Assembly: GCF_002272075.1 (NCBI RefSeq)
Contig: NZ_NPBJ01000003.1
Location: 248,001 to 312,000, forward strand
Length of the DNA: 64,000 bases
Direction: 5' to 3'
Source of the DNA: Terribacillus saccharophilus
GTDB lineage: Bacteria > Bacillota > Bacilli > Bacillales > Amphibacillaceae
In this document: positions 18,598 to 28,285 of the stretch, piece by piece
Layout: each line of letters opens with the position of its first letter
Position numbering within the stretch: the first letter of the stretch is position 1
Notes under the pieces: model-generated
Database searches by the model: none
What the model was told of the DNA's origin: nothing
Seen by the model: only the letters and a program-made list of their open reading frames with translations
Program-made: the position numbers and the translations under genes

Positions 18598-19068
18598 ATG
18601 CTCACACTACTAGTCTGTGCCAGTCTGCTCCTTCATGTACTGACCTTCATCGCTATCCGCGCATTGCAATCAAACGTACAGCAGCTGGAAAGCCGGCATC
18701 AGAAGGATAAACAAGCGTACGAAGCGATGCTCAGTTCTATACTCAATGAATTGAAAGAAGAGAATGATCGACTTCTACATGCAGAACCTCAGCCAGGCAA
18801 AGCCTACTCGCAAAAAAACGTGGAGGAGAAAAACAGCCAACCTGCTCCCGCAACAGAAGACGACACACATCCGGCTTCTGATTACACACCGCCGCAACCG
18901 GTGGAGGAAGAAGATCAAGTATCCATGTCCAACCTCAGTCGAGTTCTGCAGCTTCATGATCAAGGAATGGCTTCTGTTGAGATTGCGAAGCAGCTCGGAA
19001 TGGGGAAGACGGAAGTAGAATTGATTCTTTTAATGAAGAAAAATGGTGAAAATAACAGAAAAAGCTGA
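18598..19068 (+). CDS. swrB: Swarming motility protein SwrB
   Basis: SwrB-like protein at the last position of the fla/che operon, as in B. subtilis, where it promotes activation of the export gate. The 156 residues consist of an N-terminal membrane anchor (1-20), a coiled-coil (25-60), a low-complexity Pro/Glu/Gln linker and a conserved C-terminal helix-turn-helix-like segment (LSRVLQLHDQGMASVEIAKQLGMGKTEVELIL). Sequence between anchor and tail is poorly conserved, so the call leans on architecture and position. Confidence 0.85.
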   Translation: MLTLLVCASLLLHVLTFIAIRALQSNVQQLESRHQKDKQAYEAMLSSILNELKEENDRLLHAEPQPGKAYSQKNVEEKNSQPAPATEDDTHPASDYTPPQPVEEEDQVSMSNLSRVLQLHDQGMASVEIAKQLGMGKTEVELILLMKKNGENNRKS

Positions 19069-19095
19069 GAAAGTACAAAAACATGTCTAAGATGC

Positions 19096-19124
19096 TTGAT
19101 TGATGGTTATAGCTGTGCTATATT
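19096..19124 (+). promoter_or_regulatory. Putative SigA promoter of rpsB
   Basis: TTGATT (19096-19101) and TATATT (19119-19124) are separated by exactly 17 bases. This is a good match to the vegetative consensus and lies about 115 bases upstream of rpsB, leaving room for a leader RNA. It separates the translation block from the fla/che operon. Confidence 0.65.
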
Positions 19125-19161
19125 TATTTTTGGTGTTAATACACACGTCTGCCGATTTTTA

Positions 19162-19191
19162 CGGGAGGTGCTGACAGTTTGTCAGTTCCCG
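19162..19191 (+). promoter_or_regulatory. Leader hairpin upstream of rpsB
   Basis: Nested inverted repeats: CGGGA (19162-19166) with TCCCG (19187-19191), enclosing CTGACA (19171-19176) with TGTCAG (19180-19185) and a 3-base loop. It lies in the presumed 5' UTR of rpsB, about 50 bases before the start. Ribosomal protein leaders often bind the encoded protein; S2 autoregulation here is inference. Confidence 0.45.
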
Positions 19192-19240
19192 ATAAAAGAT
19201 GAAGCAGTCGGAGGAGAAAAAACCATTAGGAGGAAACACT

Positions 19241-19984
19241 ATGTCAGTCATTTCAATGAAACAATTGCTTGAAGCTGGTGTTCATTTCGGTCACCAGACT
19301 CGCCGTTGGAACCCAAAAATGAAGAAATATATCTTCACTGAGCGTAACGGCATCTACATCATCGACCTTCAGAAAACAGTTAAGAAAGTCGACGAAGCTT
19401 ACAACTACGTGAAAGAACTTGCTGCTGATGGCGGTACTATTCTTTTCGTAGGTACGAAGAAACAAGCACAGGAATCTGTGAAAGAAGAAGCGATCCGTTC
19501 TGGTCAGTACTTTGTTAACCAACGTTGGTTGGGTGGTACGCTTACTAACTTCCAGACAATCCGCAAACGTATCAACCGTTTGAAATCCATCGAGCGCATG
19601 GAAGAAGACGGTACTTTCGAAGTACTTCCTAAAAAAGAAGTAGTAGGTTTGAATAAAGAAAAAGAACGTCTTGTTAAATTCCTAGGCGGTATCAAAGACA
19701 TGGAAAGAATCCCTGACGCTCTATTCGTTATCGACCCACGCAAAGAAAGAATCGCTATTGCAGAAGCTCATAAATTGAATATTCCAATCATCGGTATCGT
19801 TGATACTAACTGTGATCCGGACGAAATCGATTACGTGATCCCTGCAAATGATGACGCAATCCGCGCTGTCAAATTGCTTACTTCCAAAATGGCTGATGCT
19901 ATCTTGGAATCCAAGCAAGGTGAAGAATTGGAAGACCAAGAAGCTACAGCTGCTGAAGAAGCTACAGAAGCTGTAAGCGAGTAA
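19241..19984 (+). CDS. rpsB: 30S ribosomal protein uS2
   Basis: Small-subunit ribosomal protein S2. The start is ATG 19241 after TTAGGAGGAAAC; an in-frame ATG at 19199 would prepend 14 unlikely residues. The 247 residues show the family signatures: [22 protein letters not shown] at the N terminus, FVGTKKQAQ near 67 and [10 protein letters not shown] near 95. The C-terminal tail is Glu/Ala-rich as in bacilli. It is followed by a terminator-like hairpin before tsf. Confidence 0.98.
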   Translation: MSVISMKQLLEAGVHFGHQTRRWNPKMKKYIFTERNGIYIIDLQKTVKKVDEAYNYVKELAADGGTILFVGTKKQAQESVKEEAIRSGQYFVNQRWLGGTLTNFQTIRKRINRLKSIERMEEDGTFEVLPKKEVVGLNKEKERLVKFLGGIKDMERIPDALFVIDPRKERIAIAEAHKLNIPIIGIVDTNCDPDEIDYVIPANDDAIRAVKLLTSKMADAILESKQGEELEDQEATAAEEATEAVSE

Positions 19985-19992
19985 TGGATGAA

Positions 19993-20027
19993 GGGTGATA
20001 AGGGGGGACCTTTTATCACCCTTTTTT
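19993..20027 (+). terminator. Terminator-like hairpin between rpsB and tsf
   Basis: A perfect 9-bp stem, GGGTGATAA (19993-20001) with TTATCACCC (20013-20021), is followed by six T. Since no clear promoter is visible in the short gap before tsf, it probably works as a partial terminator that sets the rpsB:tsf ratio. Confidence 0.85.
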
Positions 20028-20066
20028 CAAGAATTAAATTGTCCAAACCCTAAGGAGGCATTTACG

Positions 20067-20948
20067 ATGGCAATCACGGCACAAATGGTAAAAGAATTGC
20101 GCGAAAAAACTGGCGCAGGTATGATGGATTGTAAAAAAGCTTTGACACAAACAGATGGTGACATGGAGAAAGCGATCGATTACCTTCGCGAGAACGGTAT
20201 TGCGAAAGCTGCTAAGAAAGCGGATCGTATCGCTGCAGAAGGTTTAACTTTCATTGCTACAGAAGGCGACCTTGCTGTATTGCTTGAAGTGAACTGTGAA
20301 ACTGACTTCGTTACAAAGAACGATCAGTTCAAAACACTATTGAATGATCTTGCTCAGCATATCCTTACTAACAAACCAGCTAACGTAGAAGAAGCATTGG
20401 AACAAAAAATCAACGGTGACCAAACTGTTGAGGAATACATCAATGCTGCTATCGCGAAAATCGGAGAAAAGATTTCTCTTCGCCGCTTCGCACTTGCAAG
20501 CAAAGAAGGCAACCAAGCATTCGGCGCTTATACACATGGCGGCGGACGTATCGGCGTATTGGCATTGCTTGACGGTACAACTGATGCAGAGCTTGGTAAA
20601 GATGTTGCAATGCACATCGCTGCGGTTAACCCTCGTTACGTTTCTCGTGATGCAGTTGCTGCTGACGAAGTAGAACGTGAGCGCGAAGTATTGAAAACAC
20701 AAGCTCTAAACGAAGGTAAGCCAGAAAACATCGTTGAGAAGATGGTAGAAGGCCGTCTTGGTAAATTCTTCGAAGAGATCTGCTTGCTTGAACAAAGCTT
20801 CATCAAAGATCCAGATCAAAAAGTGAAGAAATACGTATCCGACAAAGGTGCTTCTGTAGTTAACTTTGTTCGTTATGAAGTGGGCGAAGGTATGGAAAAA
20901 CGTGAAGATAACTTCGTTGACGAAGTAATGAGCCAAGTTAAAAAATAA
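20067..20948 (+). CDS. tsf: Translation elongation factor Ts
   Basis: EF-Ts is the nucleotide exchange factor of EF-Tu. I start at ATG 20067 after CTAAGGAGGC; upstream in-frame codons overlap the terminator hairpin. The 293-residue protein has the N-terminal UBA-like domain with [18 protein letters not shown], then the core with [11 protein letters not shown] and the [10 protein letters not shown] segment. Length equals B. subtilis EF-Ts. It pairs with rpsB upstream in the standard bacterial order. Confidence 0.98.
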   Translation: MAITAQMVKELREKTGAGMMDCKKALTQTDGDMEKAIDYLRENGIAKAAKKADRIAAEGLTFIATEGDLAVLLEVNCETDFVTKNDQFKTLLNDLAQHILTNKPANVEEALEQKINGDQTVEEYINAAIAKIGEKISLRRFALASKEGNQAFGAYTHGGGRIGVLALLDGTTDAELGKDVAMHIAAVNPRYVSRDAVAADEVEREREVLKTQALNEGKPENIVEKMVEGRLGKFFEEICLLEQSFIKDPDQKVKKYVSDKGASVVNFVRYEVGEGMEKREDNFVDEVMSQVKK

Positions 20949-20961
20949 GTACGACAAAAGA

Positions 20962-20986
20962 GGGGACACTTTGTGTTCCCTTTTTT
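20962..20986 (+). terminator. Intrinsic terminator after tsf
   Basis: An 8-bp stem, GGGGACAC (20962-20969) with GTGTTCCC (20973-20980), one G-T pair, a 3-base loop and six T. It separates tsf from pyrH by only a short gap, so partial read-through is likely. Confidence 0.85.
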
Positions 20987-21013
20987 ACAAAATACATACC
21001 TTTGGAGGCAATG

Positions 21014-21739
21014 ATGACTACAACACCTTATAAACGAATCGTATTAAAACTAAGTGGAGAAGCATTAAGCGGCCAAGTCGGCTATGGTATTGAACCTTCC
21101 GTCATTCGTTCGATTGCGGAACAAGTAAAAGAAGTAGCTGAAATGGGAGTAGAAGTTGCAGTTGTCGTAGGCGGCGGTAACATCTGGCGCGGAAAAGTCG
21201 GCAGCGAGATGGGAATGGACCGTGCAAATGCTGACTATATGGGTATGCTGGCAACAGTGATGAATTCTCTTGCATTACAGGACAGCTTGGAGAACCTTGA
21301 TGTTCCGACAAGAGTTCAGACATCTATTGAAATGCGCCAAGTAGCTGAGCCGTATATCCGTCGTAAGGCGATTCGTCACCTTGAGAAAAAACGTGTCGTC
21401 ATCTTTGCAGCAGGAACAGGAAACCCGTACTTCTCGACTGATACAACAGCAGCCTTAAGAGCAGCTGAAATCGAAGCTGAAGTAATCCTGATGGCAAAGA
21501 ATAATGTCGATGGCGTGTACAATGCTGATCCTAAATTGGTAGCAGATGCTGTGAAGTATGACACTCTAACTTATTTGGATATCCTGAATGAAGGACTGGG
21601 AGTCATGGATGCGACAGCCTCCACTTTATGTATGGACAATGATATTCCACTACTTGTGTTCTCTATTAGTGAAAAAGGAAACATCAAAAAAGCAGTTTCC
21701 GGTGAGAGTATCGGAACGATTATTAGGGGGAATAAATAA
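21014..21739 (+). CDS. pyrH: UMP kinase
   Basis: UMP kinase phosphorylates UMP to UDP and is allosterically controlled by GTP and UTP. The 241 residues have the amino-acid kinase fold: [13 protein letters not shown] at the start, [11 protein letters not shown] near 50-60, and [18 protein letters not shown] near 130-150. Two ATG codons (21011, 21014) are possible; 21014 gives better spacing from GGAGG at 21004. The stop overlaps frr by one base. Confidence 0.97.
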   Translation: MTTTPYKRIVLKLSGEALSGQVGYGIEPSVIRSIAEQVKEVAEMGVEVAVVVGGGNIWRGKVGSEMGMDRANADYMGMLATVMNSLALQDSLENLDVPTRVQTSIEMRQVAEPYIRRKAIRHLEKKRVVIFAAGTGNPYFSTDTTAALRAAEIEAEVILMAKNNVDGVYNADPKLVADAVKYDTLTYLDILNEGLGVMDATASTLCMDNDIPLLVFSISEKGNIKKAVSGESIGTIIRGNK

Positions 21740-22296
21740 TGTCAACAGCAATCATTTCTGATGCGAAAAGCAAAATGACACATGCAGTACAGGCTTTCTC
21801 CAGACAGCTGGCGACTGTACGTGCAGGACGTGCGAATCCATCACTTTTGGATAGTGTTTATGCAGATTATTATGGTGCTTCCACACCGTTAAACCAATTA
21901 GCAAGTATTACAGCTCCAGAAGCGCGTATGCTTGTAATCACACCTTATGACAAAACAGCAATCTCCGATATCGAAAAAGCTATCCAAAAGGCTGACCTTG
22001 GCCTATCTCCTTCCAGTGATGGTAATTTAATTCGTCTTAGCATCCCTGCACTGACAGAGGAGCGACGGAAGGATTTAGTGAAAGTCGTTTCTAAATATTT
22101 AGAAGAGGCGAAAGTGCAAATCCGAAATATACGCCGCGACAGCAACGATCAATTGAAGAAAGCTGAGAAGAATAAAGAACTTACAACTGATGAATTAAAA
22201 GGCTTCCAGGATGATGTGCAAACGGAAACGGACAAGCACATCACCCAGCTAGAAGGTCTTGCAAAAGACAAAGAAAAAGAAATATTGGAAGTTTGA
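21739..22296 (+). CDS. frr: Ribosome recycling factor
   Basis: RRF splits post-termination ribosomes with EF-G. The 185-residue product has the two-domain RRF pattern: [12 protein letters not shown] near 28-40 in domain I, the [19 protein letters not shown] region of domain II, and the C-terminal [27 protein letters not shown]-type helix. It starts on the last base of the pyrH stop (TAATG) after AGGGGGAAT. A terminator follows. Confidence 0.98.
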   Translation: MSTAIISDAKSKMTHAVQAFSRQLATVRAGRANPSLLDSVYADYYGASTPLNQLASITAPEARMLVITPYDKTAISDIEKAIQKADLGLSPSSDGNLIRLSIPALTEERRKDLVKVVSKYLEEAKVQIRNIRRDSNDQLKKAEKNKELTTDELKGFQDDVQTETDKHITQLEGLAKDKEKEILEV

Positions 22297-22326
22297 CCCT
22301 TAACCATGTAAAATAAGTAGTACAAG

Positions 22327-22350
22327 ACCCTCTTGCTAAAGGGGGTTTTT
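22327..22350 (+). terminator. Intrinsic terminator after frr
   Basis: An 8-bp stem, ACCCTCTT (22327-22334) with AAGGGGGT (22339-22346), includes one G-T pair and a 4-base loop and runs into five T. A second inverted repeat, GCTCTTT (22351-22357) with AAAGAGC (22369-22375), follows at once in the uppS leader. Confidence 0.8.
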
Positions 22351-22442
22351 GCTCTTTTTGAGAGAAGCAAAGAGCAGTACTGCACAGGGCGCCTCTGGCT
22401 CTTTTCAGTCAGCAGAGAAAAAAGCCCAATGGAGGATTCAAA

Positions 22443-23207
22443 ATGATTAAACTTCCTTTTTTCAATAGGAAAAGAAGAATAGAATTACAGCCATCGACTC
22501 TAAATCTTGAAAACATTCCAGGACACGTGGCCATTATCATGGATGGAAATGGTCGCTGGGCGAAAAAGCGCGGCCTTCCTCGAATTGCGGGACACAAAGA
22601 GGGGATGACAACTGTTCGCCGGATTGTAAAAGCTGCAAATCGGATCGATGTGAAAGTACTTACACTGTATGCTTTTTCCAAAGAAAACTGGAAACGGCCT
22701 CAGGCGGAGGTAGACTTTTTGATGAAGCTGCCAAAGGAGTTTCTTACGACTTACTTGCCTGAGCTCATCGAAGAGAACGTTAAGGTACAGACGATCGGAG
22801 ATTTTGAAGGGTTGCCTTCCTTCACTAAGGAAGCGATCAAAGAAGCGATGGAGCAGACGAAACATAACGATGGCCTCATTCTCAACTTCGCACTGAATTA
22901 TGGCGGACGGTACGAGCTCGTTCATGCTGTGCAAAGTATGATGCAGGATATCTCCGATAAGAAACTGCAAATGGAAGATATCGATGAGTCATGTATTTCC
23001 AGCTACTTATATACTGAAAAATTGTCAGACCCGGATTTAATCATCCGTACAAGCGGCGAGCATCGGTTAAGCAACTTTCTGCTTTGGCAGAGTGCTTATT
23101 CAGAGCTTTGGTTCACGGAAGTATTGTGGCCTGATTTCGATGAACTGCTTTTCGAGCAGGCAGTCAGTGATTTCCAGAACAGAAAACGGCGCTATGGCGG
23201 TATTTGA
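22443..23207 (+). CDS. uppS: Undecaprenyl diphosphate synthase (cis-prenyltransferase)
   Basis: UppS condenses isopentenyl diphosphate onto farnesyl diphosphate to make the C55 lipid carrier for peptidoglycan and teichoic acid. The 254 residues show the catalytic IIMDGNGRWA (Asp34), HKEGMTTVRRIV, LTLYAFSKENW and the C-terminal IRTSGEHRLSNFLLWQSAYSE substrate-site motif. ATG 22443 follows TGGAGGATT. A leader of about 95 bases with two weak hairpins separates it from the frr terminator. It begins the uppS-cdsA-dxr-rasP lipid cluster. Confidence 0.97.
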   Translation: MIKLPFFNRKRRIELQPSTLNLENIPGHVAIIMDGNGRWAKKRGLPRIAGHKEGMTTVRRIVKAANRIDVKVLTLYAFSKENWKRPQAEVDFLMKLPKEFLTTYLPELIEENVKVQTIGDFEGLPSFTKEAIKEAMEQTKHNDGLILNFALNYGGRYELVHAVQSMMQDISDKKLQMEDIDESCISSYLYTEKLSDPDLIIRTSGEHRLSNFLLWQSAYSELWFTEVLWPDFDELLFEQAVSDFQNRKRRYGGI

Positions 23208-23222
23208 GGTGACTATTTAACA

Positions 23223-24047
23223 ATGAAGCAACGATTGATCACAGCGGTTATTGCAGGCATATTCTTCATGATTTTTGTGTTGCTTGGCGGAGCATGGTTT
23301 GAGGCGTTTATTTATTTGATCGCGACCATTGCCTTCATCGAGCTGCTGCGTATGCGCAAAATCGCGAAATATAAAGTACCATCCATCGTGAGTGTCCTGT
23401 TGCTATGGGGGCTATTGGCCCCGGACCTGGGCATGATCAACACAATGTTCGATTTACATATCAATAAAACGGATATCCTTTTATTTTCCGTTATTCTACT
23501 CTTGAGCTACACAGTACTGGCAAAGAACCGGTTCACTTTCGAAGATGCAGGATTCCTGCTAATCACAGTTGTGTACATCGGTTTTGGCTTCCTCTATTTC
23601 ATCATTACGAGGAACGCTCCGAATGAGATAATCGGAGATCATATTGTAACAGGATTGTCCAAGTTCATTTTTGTCCTGGTTGTCATTTGGGCAACTGACT
23701 CGGGAGCTTATTTCTTTGGAAAAGCTTTCGGTAAACGTAAGCTCTGGCCTACAATCAGTCCGAACAAGACAATCGAAGGTGGCATAGGCGGCCTCGTTCT
23801 TGGCTGTATAGCAGGAATTGTATTCCAGTTTATTTCCCCTGTAAGCAGCTCCATTTTAATTGTTGCCGGAGTATGTATCTTGATAGCTCTCTTTGGTCAG
23901 CTTGGGGATATGGTTGAATCTGCTTTTAAACGTCATTACCTAGTAAAAGATTCTGGGAAAATCCTGCCGGGACATGGCGGAATTTTGGATCGTTTCGACA
24001 GTATGATTTTTGTTTTCCCGATCTTGCATTTAATCCAATTCATTTAA
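23223..24047 (+). CDS. cdsA: Phosphatidate cytidylyltransferase
   Basis: CdsA makes CDP-diacylglycerol from CTP and phosphatidate, the precursor of acidic phospholipids. The 274-residue polytopic protein (about eight helices) ends with the family signature: WATDSGAYFFGKAFGKRKL near 160, SPNKTIEGGIGG near 180, QLGDMVESAFKRHYLVKD, and GHGGILDRFDSMIFVFP. It starts 15 bases after uppS and precedes dxr, the standard order. Confidence 0.96.
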   Translation: MKQRLITAVIAGIFFMIFVLLGGAWFEAFIYLIATIAFIELLRMRKIAKYKVPSIVSVLLLWGLLAPDLGMINTMFDLHINKTDILLFSVILLLSYTVLAKNRFTFEDAGFLLITVVYIGFGFLYFIITRNAPNEIIGDHIVTGLSKFIFVLVVIWATDSGAYFFGKAFGKRKLWPTISPNKTIEGGIGGLVLGCIAGIVFQFISPVSSSILIVAGVCILIALFGQLGDMVESAFKRHYLVKDSGKILPGHGGILDRFDSMIFVFPILHLIQFI

Positions 24048-24074
24048 TAGAGTATATATAGAGGAGCGTGTCCG

Positions 24075-25220
24075 ATGAAAACAATCGCATTATTAGGTGC
24101 AACCGGTTCAATCGGTTTGCAGACATTGGATGTCATCCGCACTCATCCGGAAGCATTTCGACTTCACAGTATGGCATTCGGACGAAACATTGAAAAAGCA
24201 TTGCCGCTTATCAAGGAGTTCGAACCGGCTGTAGTAGTTGTACAGGATGAACAGACAAAAGAGAAACTTCATCAGGCACATCCGCATACAGAAATCCTGG
24301 TCGGTTCCACTGGAATGGTAGCAATCTCTTCAGCAGGTGAGGTCGATGTTGTCGTAAATGCTGTTCTCGGCAGTATCGGACTGGAAGCGACGCTGGAAGC
24401 AATCCGTGCTAAGAAGCAGGTAGCATTCGCCAATAAGGAAACGCTGGTTTCAGCCGGTCATCTTGTCATGGCTGAAGCGAAGAAGCATGGTGTTAATCTG
24501 CTTCCGGTAGATAGTGAACACGCAGCTATATTCCAATGTTTGAACGGGGAAAAGCTTGAGGACGTGAACAAGCTGATCATTACCGCTTCTGGCGGAAGTT
24601 TCCGAGATAAGACGAGGGATGAGCTTAAACATGTAACACTGGAGGATGCCCTTCGCCATCCCAATTGGAGTATGGGACAAAAAATCACCATCGATTCTGC
24701 AACGATGATGAACAAGGGCTTGGAAGTTATTGAAGCACATTGGTTATTTGGGATCGATTATGATGATATCGAGGTTGTCCAGCACAGGGAGAGTATCATC
24801 CATAGCATGGTAGAGTATAAGGATTACAGTGTCCTTGCCCAGCTTGGTACACCAGATATGCGGGTTCCGATCCAGTATGCACTCACCTACCCTGAAAGAC
24901 TTGATTTAGCCGTTTCAAAAAGGTTAAACTTAGTGGAAATAGGCAAACTCCACTTTGAGGAAATGAGTATGGAACGATTTCCTTGTTTGCGGATGGCATA
25001 CGAAGCGGGCAGAGCCGGCGGCACTGCCACTACCGTATTAAATGCTGCGAATGAGGAGGCTGTAGCGTTGTTTCTTGCAGGGAAGATATCTTTCCTGACA
25101 ATAGAGGATTATGTAGCGCGCGCATTAGATGCACATGCCTATGAATCTTTCCCTTCTTTGGAAACAATCATGGAAACAGATCGTCTCACGCGGAGTCAAG
25201 TGAGGTCCTATATCCAATAA
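24075..25220 (+). CDS. dxr: 1-deoxy-D-xylulose-5-phosphate reductoisomerase
   Basis: Dxr catalyses the NADPH-dependent second step of the MEP isoprenoid pathway, feeding UppS. The 381 residues contain the nucleotide-binding [14 protein letters not shown] at the N terminus, NKETLVSAG near 120, the substrate and metal site [13 protein letters not shown] near 145, ASGGSFRD and [21 protein letters not shown] near 205. Length matches B. subtilis Dxr. A GAGGAGCGTG site precedes ATG 24075. Confidence 0.97.
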   Translation: MKTIALLGATGSIGLQTLDVIRTHPEAFRLHSMAFGRNIEKALPLIKEFEPAVVVVQDEQTKEKLHQAHPHTEILVGSTGMVAISSAGEVDVVVNAVLGSIGLEATLEAIRAKKQVAFANKETLVSAGHLVMAEAKKHGVNLLPVDSEHAAIFQCLNGEKLEDVNKLIITASGGSFRDKTRDELKHVTLEDALRHPNWSMGQKITIDSATMMNKGLEVIEAHWLFGIDYDDIEVVQHRESIIHSMVEYKDYSVLAQLGTPDMRVPIQYALTYPERLDLAVSKRLNLVEIGKLHFEEMSMERFPCLRMAYEAGRAGGTATTVLNAANEEAVALFLAGKISFLTIEDYVARALDAHAYESFPSLETIMETDRLTRSQVRSYIQ

Positions 25221-25235
25221 AGGCAGGTGCCCATT

Positions 25236-26492
25236 GTGACAACTATTATTGCGTTTATCCTAGTGTTCGGGCTGCTCGTTTTCGTGCACGAACTCGGACA
25301 TTTGATTTTTGCGAAGCGGGCTGGCATGCTAGCGCGTGAATTCGCCATCGGTTTTGGACCCAAGATCTTTTCCTGGATGAAAAATGAGACACTTTATACG
25401 ATCAGACTACTCCCAATTGGGGGATATGTTCGCGTTGCCGGTGAAGATCCGGAAATCGTGGAATTGAAGCCTGGTCATCATATCGGTCTCGAATTCAATG
25501 ACAAACAGGAAGTAACGAAGATTATCGTCAATAATAAATCCAAGCATCCGTATGCACGTGTCATTGAAGTTGAAAGTGCAGATTTGGATCATAGCCTGAT
25601 GATATATGGTTATGAGATAGGTGAGGAAGAACGACTTTCCTTCCCTGTCCATGAGAAAGCTATGTACGTGATGGACGAGACAGAAACTCAAATCGCTCCA
25701 TATAACCGACAATTCGCTTCCAAGAACAAGCGGCAGCGAGCGATGCAATTGTTTGCAGGTCCGATGATGAATTTCCTGCTTGCTCTTGTGCTGTTTTTCA
25801 TCCTTGCTCTTATACAGGGAGTACCAGCTGACAACGCAGCCGTAGGAACTGTACAAGATGGATCAGCTGCACAAGAAGCTGGAATTCAATCAGGCGATGA
25901 AATTACAGCAATTGATGGAACGCCTGTGCAAACTTGGGATGAGTTCACGTCTATCGTTCGTGAGAACCCCGATAAAGAACTTGAGGCAACAATTGTTCGA
26001 GATGGTCAGGAGCAGCAGTTGATGATGACTCCTGCACTTGTGGAAAACGGCGATCAGAAAATTGGTCAAATTGGTGTAACGCTCGCAATGGAGAAAAGTT
26101 TCTTAGGTGCGATTCCTTACACTTTCAAGCAAACTTGGGAATTCGGAACAATGATCATAACCAATTTAGGACAGCTGATTACTGGTCAGCTTAGTATCGA
26201 TGCGCTTTCTGGTCCAGTAGGTATATATGATGCAACAGATCAAGTAGTAAAAACAGGATTTATCAATCTGATCCAATGGACAGCACTTCTAAGTGTCAAT
26301 CTTGGGATCGTTAACCTCGTTCCGCTGCCCGCACTTGATGGTGGACGATTGTTATTCATCGGTGTGGAAGCATTGAGAGGTAGACCAGTTGAACCACAAA
26401 AAGAAGCAGTGGTCCATTTCATTGGATTCGCTTTGCTCATGCTTTTGATGATTGTGGTCACTTGGAATGATATACAGCGGCTATTTTTATGA
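25236..26492 (+). CDS. rasP: Site-2 intramembrane metalloprotease RasP (RseP)
   Basis: RasP cleaves membrane anti-sigma factors such as RsiW, and remnants of signal peptides and FtsL. I chose GTG 25236 because AGGCAGGTG sits 6 bases upstream; GTG 25227 lies within that site. The 418 residues show the zinc motif HELGH at 18-22 in the first helix, a PDZ domain (about 200-275), and the second active-site motif NLVPLPALDGGR near 360. The C-terminal VTWNDIQRLFL is almost identical to the B. subtilis end. Confidence 0.96.
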   Translation: MTTIIAFILVFGLLVFVHELGHLIFAKRAGMLAREFAIGFGPKIFSWMKNETLYTIRLLPIGGYVRVAGEDPEIVELKPGHHIGLEFNDKQEVTKIIVNNKSKHPYARVIEVESADLDHSLMIYGYEIGEEERLSFPVHEKAMYVMDETETQIAPYNRQFASKNKRQRAMQLFAGPMMNFLLALVLFFILALIQGVPADNAAVGTVQDGSAAQEAGIQSGDEITAIDGTPVQTWDEFTSIVRENPDKELEATIVRDGQEQQLMMTPALVENGDQKIGQIGVTLAMEKSFLGAIPYTFKQTWEFGTMIITNLGQLITGQLSIDALSGPVGIYDATDQVVKTGFINLIQWTALLSVNLGIVNLVPLPALDGGRLLFIGVEALRGRPVEPQKEAVVHFIGFALLMLLMIVVTWNDIQRLFL

Positions 26493-26507
26493 TGCAGAGG
26501 TGGAAGA

Positions 26508-28205
26508 ATGCGACAAAGTAAAACATTTATACCAACACTAAGAGAAGTTCCAGCTGATGCAGAAGCAATCAGCCATCAGCTGTTAGTCAAAGGCGGATAT
26601 ATCCGCCAGACAGCTTCTGGAATCTACAGCTACTTGCCGCTTGGTACGAAAGTGCTGCGAAAAGTAGAAACGATCATCCGTGAGGAGTTGGATCGTACAG
26701 GTGCGAGCGAGATGCTTATGCCAGCACTACAGCCTGCAGAATTATGGAAAGAAACAGGCCGATGGAAGGTATACGGACCTGAACTGATGCGTATGCATGA
26801 CCGGAACAACCGGGAATTCGCACTTGGTCCTACTCACGAGGAAGTAACAACAAGTTTAGTACGTGATGAATTGAACAGTTATAAAAAATTACCGCTTACG
26901 GTGTATCAAATTCAAACGAAGTACCGTGATGAACAGCGTCCTCGTTTTGGACTATTGCGCGGCCGAGAATTTATCATGAAAGATGCATATAGTTTCCACG
27001 CTGATTACGAGAGTTTAGATGAAGCTTATGAGACTATCTCTGACGCTTACCATCGCATCTTTAAACGAGTAGGGTTGAATTTCCGTGCAGTAGTGGCCGA
27101 TTCCGGAGCAATGGGCGGAAAGGATACCCACGAATTCATGGCTCTTGCATCTGTTGGGGAAGATACAATTGCATTCAGCGATGTATCAGATTATGCTGCC
27201 AATATTGAAATGGCTGAAGTAATCGATCAAGGTAAAAAGTCTGATACAGAAGCTCTTACTCTTGAGAAGATCGAGACTCCTGACGTGAAGACAATGCAGC
27301 AAGTAGCTGATTATCTTGGGCACTCACTTGAAGAGGGCTTAAAAGCAGTCGTATTCAAAGTAGATGATCGTCTTGTTATGGTCATCTCACGTGGAGATCA
27401 TGAAATCAATGACATTAAGGTAAAAAACCTTTATCAAGCAAAAATAGTTGAACTTGCTGCTGAAGCAGAAGTGAAAGAACTGCTTGGTGCTGGTTTTGGA
27501 TCTCTTGGTCCAATCAACGTACATGAAGATATAGACGTTATAGCAGATAATGCTGTTAAGTATGTGGCTAATGTAACTTGCGGAGCGAATGAAGATGGCT
27601 TCCATTATAAAAATGTGAACCCAGAACGCGACTTCCAAGTGAAGCAATATGCTGACCTAAGATTCATCAAAGCTGGCGATCCATCTCCAGACGGTAACGG
27701 TACAATCCAATTTGCTGAAGGTATCGAAGTTGGACAGGTATTTAAGCTTGGTGAATTCTATGCAGAAAAAATGCAGGCTAAATTCCTTGATGAACAAGGA
27801 AAAGCTCAGAACCTGATTATGGGATGTTATGGAATTGGTGTATCGCGTACACTTGCGGCCGCTGTCGAACAGCACAGCAAGGAAGGCGCGATTGTGTGGC
27901 CTAAATCCATCAGTCCATTCCAAGTACATCTGATCAGCCTTAACCCGAAAAAAGACGAACAGCGCGAACTGGCTGATCGTCTATATGAAAGATTACTTGA
28001 AGCGGGCGTCGATGTGTTGTACGATGATCGTAAGGAACGTGCCGGTGTCAAATTCGCAGATAGTGATTTGATTGGTATTCCAGTTTGCGTCACAGTAGGT
28101 AAACTTGCCGCTGATGGCGAAGTGGAAGTGAAGTTCCGTGATACAGAACAAGAAGCAGTTTCACATGAGAATGATTTGCTTGATCAGATAGCTGCTTATT
28201 TATAA
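26508..28205 (+). CDS. proS: Prolyl-tRNA synthetase (bacterial type)
   Basis: ProRS charges tRNA-Pro. The 565-residue protein is a class II synthetase with motif 1 (the [18 protein letters not shown] area), motif 2 ([26 protein letters not shown] near 145) and motif 3 ([13 protein letters not shown] near 445). Between motifs 2 and 3 is the INS editing domain (about 225-400), with a typical [21 protein letters not shown] core, that removes mischarged alanine. Start ATG 26508 follows GAGGTGGAAG. Confidence 0.97.
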   Translation: MRQSKTFIPTLREVPADAEAISHQLLVKGGYIRQTASGIYSYLPLGTKVLRKVETIIREELDRTGASEMLMPALQPAELWKETGRWKVYGPELMRMHDRNNREFALGPTHEEVTTSLVRDELNSYKKLPLTVYQIQTKYRDEQRPRFGLLRGREFIMKDAYSFHADYESLDEAYETISDAYHRIFKRVGLNFRAVVADSGAMGGKDTHEFMALASVGEDTIAFSDVSDYAANIEMAEVIDQGKKSDTEALTLEKIETPDVKTMQQVADYLGHSLEEGLKAVVFKVDDRLVMVISRGDHEINDIKVKNLYQAKIVELAAEAEVKELLGAGFGSLGPINVHEDIDVIADNAVKYVANVTCGANEDGFHYKNVNPERDFQVKQYADLRFIKAGDPSPDGNGTIQFAEGIEVGQVFKLGEFYAEKMQAKFLDEQGKAQNLIMGCYGIGVSRTLAAAVEQHSKEGAIVWPKSISPFQVHLISLNPKKDEQRELADRLYERLLEAGVDVLYDDRKERAGVKFADSDLIGIPVCVTVGKLAADGEVEVKFRDTEQEAVSHENDLLDQIAAYL

Positions 28206-28214
28206 AAATGTACA

Positions 28215-28243
28215 AGCCCTTGTCAATCCTTTGACAGGGGCTT
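28215..28243 (+). terminator. Weak terminator or attenuator between proS and polC
   Basis: A 12-bp stem, AGCCCTTGTCAA (28215-28226) with TTGACAGGGGCT (28231-28242), one G-T pair, 4-base loop. Only three T follow before TCGC, so termination would be inefficient; it lies 40 bases before the polC start. Confidence 0.55.
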
Positions 28244-28285
28244 TCGCAAGACCGCAGTACCACTAGCGGGGGAGGAGAAGTCACA

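Noticed and set aside
26450-26507. T-box or other riboswitch upstream of proS
   Set aside because: Only 15 bases separate rasP and proS; there is no room for a leader.
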